DNA of 64,000 nucleotides, taken from positions 28,936,903 through 29,000,902 of the forward strand of contig NC_092878.1 in assembly GCF_028372415.1 (NCBI RefSeq), in the 5' to 3' direction. Position 1 is the stretch's first letter. Each line of letters begins with the position of its first letter. This document shows, in pieces, positions 55,240 through 64,000 of the stretch. The notes beneath the pieces are model-generated. The model was not told where the DNA came from. It ran no database searches and saw only the letters and a list, made by a program, of their open reading frames with translations. The DNA comes from Notamacropus eugenii. Its lineage: Eukaryota > Chordata > Mammalia > Diprotodontia > Macropodidae. The position numbers and the translations under genes were made by a program.

Positions 55240-55739
55240 TGTGAGTGGGACAGAACTGGCATCTGACCTGTGGGTGGCTGGACCCAAACAGAGCAGGCTA
55301 GAGACAGGAGAGTCAGGAATCAGAAGCTTAATTTCTTAGTGAGGGAAATGGCTTGCAAGCAAGGAGGGGATTTAGACAGATGTGCTGTCCATCCCTAGTG
55401 GGGGACCCCAGGCAGTGAGGGGAGATCTCAGTGTTATACCTGTGGCTACGTAGTGAGCTGTAGCCCTGACAGTGAGAGGTAACAGCAACAGTGAGACAAG
55501 TTTAATTTATAGAAGGACTTCACGACCGGAACATGGGTACTTGTCTGAGCTTAGAGAATACCTGGTGCTGGTCAAAGTAATACAGCATTTATGTGATTTC
55601 TCCAGAGGGTGAGTACAAAGGATTGTTGCTATGCCAAGCTCAGCACAAAGCCTGCTTGCTGGGCCTTAGCTCTGGAAAACAGGGTGTCCCCTAGTATCTG
55701 GACAAAACCAAACCCATTATTTCCAGAAATACCCTAACA
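55240..55739 (-). mobile_element. Solo LTR, about 500 bp, same family as 45018-45484
   Basis: In minus orientation it starts TGTTAGGG and ends CACTCACA. It shares long blocks with the 45-kb LTR (gaccagcaccaggtattctc; tgactctcctgtctctagcc) in the opposite direction. No internal genes and no clear target duplication; old fossil. Confidence 0.65.
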
Positions 55740-55974
55740 TCAGTTTTTATCTCTAACTATTATACTATCAGGATTTTTCTCCATGTGATTGAGATTTATT
55801 ATGTTAGCTGATGTTTACATCTACCCTTTGCATATCAGTTTCCATATGCCTGTTCATTTGTTTTTAACTTTTTTTGTTACTATTAACATGAATGTTTCTC
55901 TATACAAAGAAGGACAGAAAAAGAGGAAGGCATGTAAAATTGTAAATCTCTTCTCTGTACGGTTATCGTGAGCT

Positions 55975-56100
55975 CTGTTCCATTAGATGGTCATCTCCTT
56001 TAGGGCCAGGATTTATTTTTGACTTTCTTTGTATCCTCCGAGTGTAGCACTGTGCCTGTCATATGTGCCTAATAAAATGCTGCTCAACTTGACTGTACAG
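55975..56100 (+). repeat. L2 3' end
   Basis: tcatctcctttagggccagg, gtgtagcactgtgcctgtca, tgcctaataaaatgctgctc. Confidence 0.7.
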
Positions 56101-57040
56101 CTTGTGGGTTGGGTGGGTTTTTTTGGTAATTGTCAATCCAATTTGTTAATTTATTTTTGTTCTTTGTTTAGTGTCTTTTTGTTTCTATTGTATAGAGGTG
56201 ATCCTGGGCTATAGATCATCACTATTTAAACTGTGCGTTGAGATCTCATATGGGGTCATGAAAAATTTGGCAAAAGGTTTCTGAACATGCAACAACCAAA
56301 AATTAATTCAAAATCAAACACGTAAGCATAATGAATCTGAGGTACTTCTGGCAGTGATGGCCCACATGCAGCTTCACTTGCTTCTTAACACAAAGTTTAC
56401 ACACTTTGGATTGTACCTACCCTCAAGCCATACAACCCCAACAAACTGCTGCCGAACTACAGAAAGCTTAAAAAAGTCCTGCTCTAGATGATTATGCCAG
56501 TTTGGATAAGTCCTGTCAAACTGAAAAGGCTTTGAGTTTGGACCCGGTAATAGAATGAATATTTTTTGAGGCCCTGCCTAGGGTTGAAGTGACTCATCAC
56601 CAGATTGGCTACGTAGTGATGGATTTTTCAGGCTCCATAGGGCTGTGAATGAGATGATAGAAGGGTTGTAATTATTATCAGTGCCCATTCTGTTGAAATC
56701 ACATATTCTGAAATCACTGAGGCAAAAACAAACTTTAAAGATATGTAGAATGCCTCTGAATGCTGTATTAATAGGTACTTTCAGCTTAGTGATTCCTTGC
56801 TTGTCTGACTCCTCAAGGTATGAGGTGAGTGCTGGGGCATTGAAGTATATTTGCAGCTGCTCCAAAGGAGCCAAGTAGTCATTTGTTTAGTCCTCTTTAG
56901 ATAGTTGTGTTCGGTATGGTCACCCTTGGATGAGTCACTTAAGAGGAGAGTACGATAGAAAACTGAAGTACAGATATGTTAAATGTAAATTAATATATTT
57001 GTGGATATGTCAGTATGTTTATTAAAAATAAGTTTGAGGA
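56100..57040. other. Intergenic, nothing recognised
   Basis: No exon resembling STARD9 or other gene is seen. Confidence 0.45.
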
Positions 57041-57044
57041 GAAA

Positions 57045-57735
57045 TAGCGTGGCGTATTCAAAAAAGACCTTGCCTGGAAGCTAAGAAGGCCTGAGTTTCG
57101 ACACTTAATGGTTTTGTAAACTCTGGATTACTCATTTAACCTCTCAGTGCCCTGGGCAGCTCTCAGAGACTCTTGAGTCTTAAGAGACTCTCAGAGAAGG
57201 TGCTGGCTTGCACTGGTAAAGGGAGTTTTCTTACCCAGGAGTTCCCTATGTCATTGTAAAGGGTCTATGGAGTGTTCAGGGAGGACTAGCACCTCTGGTG
57301 TGAGGGCTTGCTGAGCCCCTTTCAGTGCTACTTATCCACCTTTGGTGTCCATCTGGCACTCAGCTTCCACCTGTGGCTCCAAGAAGCTGTAGCATGTACA
57401 GTAGCTGTACCCTAGTAAAACTGTCTCAGTAGACAGGCTATACCAGGCCTCACACCCATTGTTGAGTTAGGGGGATGGCTGTCCTAAGCATTCGAAGACT
57501 CCACAGATGAGAACAGTTTGTTTCAATGACCATGAAGACAGCTGAAGCAGTGCCCTGGAGCACCTAGAGCTAGGTCAGAGATGGAAGTCACCAGCGTCAT
57601 CCCCAGCATCCCAGGTCATTGCCAGTTGCCTTGATTTTTGTCTTGTCAATGGAAGCGACAGTGAGGGTGGCTACTTTGTGCAATTCTGCCTTACTTAATC
57701 CAATTCACTCGAGTCAAGTGATGTCTTAGGTCAAA
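57045..57735. repeat. MIR3-like SINE (+, 57045-57250) and RTE-type SINE (-, 57255-57735)
   Basis: First: ctcagtgccctgggcagctc, then aggtgctggcttgcactggt. Second: cccccattgttga-type start, agcagtgccctggagcacct and ctcgagtcaagtgatgtctt, with agcatcccaggtcattgcca. Confidence 0.65.
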
Positions 57736-58239
57736 CAGAGACAAAAATAATAACAATGTGAGTGAAATCACAGGTCCAGTCTCTATTCCATAAATACATT
57801 TATATAGAATATAAATGTAAATGATTCTGGATATGTCATTCTTGATGTCTATCTCTTTCAAAGTTTAAAAATTTAATTGATATTTGATTTCTACTGATGG
57901 GAAGTAAACCTTAATCCTTTGCCATTCAAGGCATTTGAGTCACTCTCTAACTTTATTGCTTTCATAGAGCGTTATACTTGCTCCATCTCCTGCTGTTACC
58001 TTGTTTAGTTTTGGGCAACATCAGGAAGGATTCTCCCCTTCCCACTAAAGTCAACAGAAAATTGTATGCCATCAAATCCACTTTGGGGTTCACCCAGTTT
58101 GGTATGGCAGTTGGATTTTGTTTTTTTGAAGGAACAGGTGGAAAGTGGTTGGGGAAGTGGTAGAAGAAAGGAGAGTTGGAGTTTTTTTGTATCTTGGCTG
58201 GATTCAGGTTGAACTGCTTAAACTGAAGAATATTGTCAG

Positions 58240-58760
58240 TGGAGTATAAGCTCCTTGAGGACAGGGTCTGTTTCATTTTTGTCTTTGTATCCTCAGTGTC
58301 CGGTACACAACCTTCCGCTGCACTTAGTAAACACTTGATAAAATAATTGAGCAGAAGAATGAATGATCCCAAAATGATTTGACTGGTGTCTATTATTATA
58401 CTTAAGGAATGACTTAGGATATAGCAGGTAATTTCTAACAAAACCTCTGATACCGAAACCAGGGTTCTTTCTACCTCACTATCTGTGCCGCCTTGAATAA
58501 AAGTCACAATTAAGGATGTGGAATTAAATGTCATTTGAACCAGCATCAAAACACTTAAGTGCTTTCAGCGTAAAAATATGATTCGTTCAATCCACAATTT
58601 GGATGAACCACACACTAAAAATAAAATTATTTTTCATCTGAAAGGGACCATTGACTATAAACTGTCTACTCCAAAATTTTCATTTCCCACATTAGGAAAT
58701 TGAGACCCAGGGTGGTTAAGGTGACTTGAATATAATGCAAGTTTTTTACTTGCATTACAA
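58240..58760. repeat. L2 3' end (+, 58240-58360) and MIR (-, 58640-58760)
   Basis: L2: ataagctccttgaggacagg, then gtctttgtatcctcagtgtc. MIR: ttaggaaattgagacccagg. Confidence 0.65.
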
Positions 58761-59084
58761 TTTTTTGTATTACAAGTTTTTTTTTCTCTTTCCTACTCCA
58801 AGTTATCCTAATTCTAAGAGTTTTCCTTCCTTTTTATGGCAGTGGTTCCTTATTTTATCTGTTTGCTTATAGGAAGGAGTAAAGTTACATTAGGAAGTGC
58901 TTAAAACATAAGGGCAGGATTTGTCAACTAATGAACGTCAAGGACCCATCCATCGTCTTTGATACAGCTACCTCGGATATGAGAATGCTTTGGTTCAAGT
59001 GTGTTCAGATAAGTTGCTACAGGAAGCTTGTATGGCTTAGCAAATATTGGTGCCTCTTCTGTTTGCTGAGTGTTTCTGAATAGA

Positions 59085-59330
59085 AGAGCAGTGGGATGGC
59101 GAATTGCAGGGCGTGAAGTCAGGAAGACTCATCTTCCTGAGTTCAGACACTTCCTAGCTGTGTGACCCTGGGCAAGTCCTTTAACCCTGTTGGCCTCTGT
59201 TTCCTTGTTTGTAAAATAAGCTGGAGAAGGAAATGGCAAACCCCTCCATTACCTCTGCCAAGACAATCCCAAATGGGGTCACAGAGAGTCAGACACGACT
59301 GAAACAACTATTATAAATCAAATACTGTCC
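59085..59330 (+). repeat. Marsupial tRNA/CORE-type SINE
   Basis: gtgtgaccctgggcaagtcc, agctggagaaggaaatggca and agtcagacacgactgaaaca; same type as 6672-6915. Confidence 0.85.
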
Positions 59331-59454
59331 AGTTGCATCAGTATCATGATCATTTGACTTAGGTGAAATTGACTATAGGAACTTTCTTGGTAAGGTGGCT
59401 GCCCTGGTTAATGGACAATACCTCCATCCTTTCTTTCTTTCCTTCGCCTCTCCC

Positions 59455-59905
59455 TGTCAGGCCAAGCAGCTAAGCCAAACTAAGAACAACCCTAGGTGAC
59501 AAAGTTCTTGTCCTGGAACCTTGGCCATCTGAAAGTTCCTGGGGCTTCCTGTGTCACGGTCCCTCAACTTTTTGTTAGTCTCCAATCTCTAAGTTAGCTG
59601 TACCCCCGAAGAGAGGGCACACCTGTTTGCATTTTTGAGAACGAGGACATAATGGGTGCCTCTTGTTAACCTCAGTCTTGGCTGGAGCTTTTGTGAGGAA
59701 AAAATGCGCAGGCTGGGTACTGGCAGACCAGGTCCTCCTCATGAGATGGTAGCAATAGTCAGGCTGCTTACTTCCTGGAGGTAGCCACACAAATAAAGGC
59801 CAGAGAAGGGGGCTGCATTTTGAATGCCACTTTGGAAATAAAGTCTTTCCCAGCTTAATCCCTTGCCCAGCTCTTCATCATTTCCAGTGAAACCACCAGG
59901 TGTTG
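59455..59905 (+). mobile_element. Possible solo LTR
   Basis: Starts TGTCAGGCC and carries two AATAAA sites near its end (59793, 59840) followed by a pyrimidine-rich tail, as in R-U5. Ends approximate; no internal genes; fossil. Confidence 0.45.
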
Positions 59906-60263
59906 GGGAAGGAATTTTCCCTTAAATTTAAGGGTTTTTTTTTCTGAAAAAGAAAGTAATGGCATTTCTAGCAAATTATGAGGACCAAAACTTGAAAATA
60001 TTTTAAACCACTGTTGATAGCTAACTTGCATTAGGACGAGAGTTTCTCCTCTGAGAGTTTCTCTATGGCAATATAATCACAGGTCCATTTTTTTAATCTA
60101 ATTGTCATTTGGGATTTTTGCCTTTTGAACTCACTTTAGAACCTAACTCTATGTAAAATGTGACACTACTGCATCTCAACCAGAACTTAACTTTTTTTTT
60201 CTTTTTGGAGGCAAGTCCTGTGGGCTTTATCCACTACCTAGCTACCCCCAGAGTTCAATTTTT

Positions 60264-60688
60264 TTTATGTTAATAATTACTTTATTTGTTTTCAGTTTTC
60301 AACAATCACTTCCCTAAGTTTTAAAATTTTCTCCTCCTCCCTCCCTCCGCTTCCTTCCCACAACAGCATGCAATCTTATATGGGTTCTACACGTACATTC
60401 TTATTAAACATTTTCACGTTAGTCACATTAGTTGCATAGAAGAATTAAAACAAATGGGAGAAAGCATGAGTAAAAACAAAACATAACAAAATAGAAAATA
60501 GTCTGCTTCATTCTGAGTTCTGACTCTAGTTCTTTCTCTGGATATGGATGGGATTTTGCATCGAGTCCTTTGGAAATGTTTTAGGTCCTTGCATTGCTGC
60601 AAGGGGCTAAATCTATTATAAACAGTCCTCCAACGCTGTGACTATTACTGTGTACAATGTTCTCTTGGTTCTGCTCACTTCACTCAGC
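60264..60688 (-). repeat. L1 3' end with target duplication
   Basis: AGTTCAATTTTT (60252-60263) and AGTTTAATTTTT (60689-60700) flank a 5'-truncated L1 tail that ends cttcactcagc. It has landed next to a tRNA-like SINE end (60195-60250). Confidence 0.8.
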
Positions 60689-60879
60689 AGTTTAATTTTT
60701 AAAGGCAAACTGGTTGGAGACTCATCACTGAAAGAAGAGTAAAAATTTAATTCCCTGAAAGGAAAAAATTTCTCTTTCCCCTGCAAGAAAATACTTTCCT
60801 AACTTGAACTGTGGAATGGATTACTTTTTGAAAACCATCTGTTACCTCAAGGTGGCACCAAATGAGCATTTTTGTTATT

Positions 60880-61065
60880 GAATTGTTTCAGTTGTGTCTG
60901 ACTCTGTGACCCCATTTTTTTTTGGCAAAGATACTGGAGTGGTTTGCCATTCCCTTCTCCATCTCATTTTACAGATGAGGAAATTGAGGCCAACAGGGTT
61001 AAGTGACTTGCCTAGGGTCATATGGCTAATAAGTGTCTGAGACTGGGTTTGAACTCAGGAAGAGA
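60880..61065 (-). repeat. Marsupial tRNA/CORE-type SINE
   Basis: cagttgtgtctgactctgtg, agatactggagtggtttgcc, aggaaattgaggccaacagg. Confidence 0.85.
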
Positions 61066-61960
61066 AGTCTATGAAAGAGATGACATCAGAAGATGAGCCC
61101 CTTGGGTCAGAAGGTGTCCAATATGCTGTTGGGGAACGGCAGAGGACCACTACATATAACTCCAGTACTAGTGAAACTGCTGGACCAAAGCTGAAAGGAA
61201 CTTCAGCTGTGGATATATCTGGTAATGAAAGTCTGATGCTGTAAAGATTGCATAGGAACCTGGAAATCTATGAATTAAAGTAAGCTGGATGTGGTCAAAC
61301 AGGGGATGGGAAGATTAAACATTGACATTTTGGATGTCAGTGAATGTAAATGGAAGGGAATGGATGAATTTAATTCATATGATCACTATATATACTACTG
61401 TGGGTAAGACTACTTTAGAAGAAATGGAATAGCCCTCATAGTTAATAAAAGGGTGAGAAAAGTAGTACTGGATGTAATCTAAAAAATGACAGAATGTTAT
61501 CTGTCTAAATCCAAGGCAAACTGTTCAGCGTCACAGTAATACAAATCTATGCTCCAACCACTGATGCCAGAGGTCCAAGTTCTATGAAGACCTCCAGCAT
61601 CTTAAAATAACAACAACAAAAAAAATGTCACATTCATAATAGGGAATTGGAATGCTAAAGTAGGAAATCAAAACATAACTGGCATCACAGGCAAATTTGG
61701 CCTTGAAGTACAAATTGAAGCAGGGCAGGGACTGATAGAATTTTGTCAAGATAACTCACTGGTCATAACAATCACTTTTTTTCAACATCCCAAAAGACAT
61801 CTCTATAGATGGACCAAATGGTCAGCATAGAAATCGGATTGATAATATACTTTATAGTCAAAGGTGGAGAAGTTCTATACCAGATGTTCCCAAAATTATT
61901 TGGTATACTGTCCATTATAAAAAAAATTATTCAGCACCTCTCTGGAGATCTACTTTCTTT

Positions 61961-62663
61961 TTTTAAAAATTAAATTATTTCGTTTTCAGTGTTCAACAAT
62001 CACTTCCATATATCTTAGATTTTTTCCCCCTCCCTCCCCCTTATTCCTCCCTCTCTCTCCACTGCCTCCCCAAGATGGCTTACAATCTTATATAGCTTCT
62101 ACACATATATTCCTATTAAATACATGTTAGATAGGAGAATTAAAATGAATGAAAGAAACCATAAAACAAAACAATACAAAAGAAAATGGTCTGTTTCTAT
62201 CTACGATCTAATTCCACAGTTCTTTCTCTGGATGTGGAAGGTGTTTTGCCTCAAGAGTCCATTGGAAATTTTTTTAAGTTCATGTATTGCAATGACGTAC
62301 TAAGTCTACCAGAATAATTCCTCACTCACTGTGGTTGTTACTGTGTACAAAGTTCTGGTTCTGCTCCTTTCACTCAGCATCACATCATATAAGTCTTTCC
62401 TGGCCTCTCTGAAGTCTTCCTCTTCATCATTTCTCATAGCACAATAGTATTCCATTACATTCATATGCCACAACTTGTTCAGCCATTCCCCAATTGATGG
62501 GCATCCCCTTGATTTCCAGTTTTTGGCCACCACAAAGAGAGTTGCTATAAATATTATTGTACATGTGGGACCTTTTCCTGTTTCTATGATTTCTTTGGGA
62601 TAGAGTCCCAGAAGCAATATTGCTGGGTAAAAGGGTATGCACATTTTTGTAGCCCTTTGGGAA
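61961..62663 (-). repeat. L1 3' insertion with 13-bp target duplication
   Basis: ATCTACTTTCTTT lies at 61948-61960 and again at 62664-62676. The insert starts with its poly(A) as a T/A-rich run and reaches into ORF2: the reverse strand reads WLNKLWHMNVMEYYCAMRN, the usual L1 ORF2 C-terminus. 5'-truncated. Confidence 0.88.
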
Positions 62664-63079
62664 ATCTACTTTCTTTAACCTGTTGATGACTATTTTAAAA
62701 ATTTGTATCATTCCAAAAAATATAAAATATATATATTTTAAAATGACATCTTAAATTTAATAATTTGTTGTAAATTTTTATGGGTTTTTTCATGCATTGA
62801 AATTTTGATGATGAAATTTTGATGAAATCTTGCCATGTAATTGTATAATAGTGTATTGTAAACAAGTCATTACAAGCACATATTCCTGCTGAATATTCCT
62901 GCATGCTGAACTTCCCTACAATGCACAATGCATTCACCTGCCAATACTGGCCTGTTAAGACCTGTCATTGGACTTGACCACTAATTGGTTATAGTTTCAT
63001 TTTATGTATTTATTTGGAAAATAATGTAATCACTATGACTTTTAACTCTGTTGCTTTTGTGTGTGTGTGTGTGTGTTTG

Positions 63080-63170
63080 TCCTTTGTTCTCAAAGAGGAC
63101 CATGACATCAAGATGTTGACATGACTTGCAGTTGACTTTGATTTGAGTGAGGGAGGGCGGGCTGTGCAAC
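63080..63170 (+). repeat. RTE-derived SINE piece
   Basis: tcctttgttctcaaagagga, ccatgacatcaagatgttga, gatttgagtgagggagggcg. A short (TG) run precedes it. Confidence 0.7.
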
Positions 63171-63734
63171 TAAAATAAATAAAATAAAATGACAACTAAA
63201 ATAAGTAAATTTAACTCTACACATCAGGTGAAACATGTATGAAAGGTTTTTCAAATTTTTCTTCTCTTCTTTCCTCTTCTTCCTTCACTCTTATTTTTAT
63301 TCAATGCTCCCCTACCCAATTGTACTTGAAGCTACTACCACCCTCCCTAGATCATTCCAGTGCTCCCTAGGGGAAGTTCTCTTTGGGAACCTACGCATAG
63401 AGTCAGTTAAAACAAGATCTGGAGCTGACTGTGGATCAGATCATGAGCTTCTTATTGCAAAATTTAGACCTAAGTAGAAGAAAGTAAGGAAAACCATCAG
63501 ACTACATAGGTATGATCTAAATAACGTTTCTTATGAATATGAAGTAAAGGCAATAAATAGATTTAAGTGATTAAATCTGGTAAACAGAGTGCCTGAAACA
63601 CTATGGACAGAGGTTTGAAACACTGTACAGGAGGCTGCAACAAAAAAAAATTCTAAAGGAAAAGAAGAGAAAGAAACCAAAAATCCAGTTTACCTTAGTT
63701 CATAGATCTTATATCCTCAGTTCCTATGCAATAT

Positions 63735-64000
63735 GATCTTTTAAATTTTATTTTATTGATTTTCAGTGCTCCACAATCACTTCCATATAACCTACATTTT
63801 TTTCCCTCCCTCCCACCCTCCCCAAGACAGCATACAATTCTATATAGGTTCTACATATACATTCCCACTAAATACACCCTCACCTTAGTCATGTTGCATA
63901 GAAGAATTAAAATGAATGAGACAAATCATAAACCAAAACATAATACAAAAGAAAATGATCTGCAATATTTTGTGATTGAATTCCATAGTTGTTTCTCTGA
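63735..64000 (-). repeat. L1 3' end running off the window
   Basis: gattttcagtgctccacaat, then acattcccactaaatacacc and atagaagaattaaaatgaat, the same L1 tail as 61961 and 60264. Confidence 0.85.

Larger units (their letters stand above)
61881..63393. mobile_element. hAT-like MITE split by later insertions
   Basis: Left end CAGATGTTCCCAAAATTATT and right end TTTGGGAACCTAC match the MITE at 19429-19632, and the inner text agrees (ctactaccaccctccctaga). RTE sequence stands on both sides. An L1 tail (61961-62663) and about 0.6 kb more, with an RTE-type SINE (63080-63170), lie inside. Confidence 0.7.
61085..63734 (+). repeat. RTE/BovB-like LINE, endonuclease part, interrupted
   Basis: 61085-61880 follows the RTE endonuclease: aacattgacattttggatgt, gatcactatatatactactg, tacaaatctatgctccaacc, gggaattggaatgctaaagt. 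It resumes at 63394-63734 (gactgtggatcagatcatga). The gap is filled by later insertions. Frames are broken. Confidence 0.8.

Noticed and set aside
62306-62711. Minus-strand open frames of 94-112 codons
   Set aside because: They are the C-terminal remnant of L1 ORF2 in a 5'-truncated insertion, not a host gene.
61881-63393. Gap in the RTE copy considered as a deletion
   Set aside because: The gap is explained by a MITE and further insertions; RTE sequence is continuous in order on both sides.
54980-64000. Start of STARD9, expected next in the human order
   Set aside because: No CpG island and no kinesin-motor first exon could be found; it probably lies beyond the window.

Overview
This is mammalian nuclear DNA, almost certainly from a marsupial. 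Three spliced protein genes can be read exon by exon and lie in the order SNAP23 (+), LRRC57 (-), HAUS2 (+), the arrangement known from human chromosome 15q15. The marsupial call rests on the repeats: L1 elements with marsupial-type 3' ends, an RTE/BovB-like LINE, RTE-derived and CORE/MIR-type SINEs of the kinds seen in metatherians, and abundant old L2 and CR1/L3 copies. The species cannot be fixed from this sequence.

Layout. 1-18.5 kb: SNAP23, seven coding exons (202-15722, 211 aa) and a probable long 3' UTR; its promoter lies upstream of the window. 18.5-20.7 kb: tail-to-tail gap filled with SINE, L2 and a small hAT-like MITE. 20.7-31.5 kb: LRRC57 on the minus strand, five coding exons (31529 down to 23373, 239 aa). 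30.9-32.5 kb: a CpG island holding a 411-bp head-to-head promoter with a perfect CRE and GC boxes. 31.9-55.0 kb: HAUS2, six coding exons (31941-54271), with a 16.7-kb first intron full of LINEs and solo LTRs. 55-64 kb: intergenic, dominated by nested repeats. STARD9, the next gene in human, is not visible.

The genes serve separate cell processes: SNAP23 is a membrane-fusion SNARE, LRRC57 a leucine-rich-repeat protein of poorly known role, and HAUS2 a subunit of the augmin complex that seeds microtubules in the spindle. LRRC57 and HAUS2 probably share a promoter.

I found no new multi-gene system. The most useful observations are: a conserved HAUS2 C-terminus that sits one frame away from the reading frame after a run of seven A residues; replacement of the fifth palmitoylation-region cysteine of SNAP23 by tryptophan; an LTR with its polypurine tract sitting exactly between two 164-bp direct repeats; and a datable stack of insertions (RTE, then hAT MITE, then L1) near the right end.
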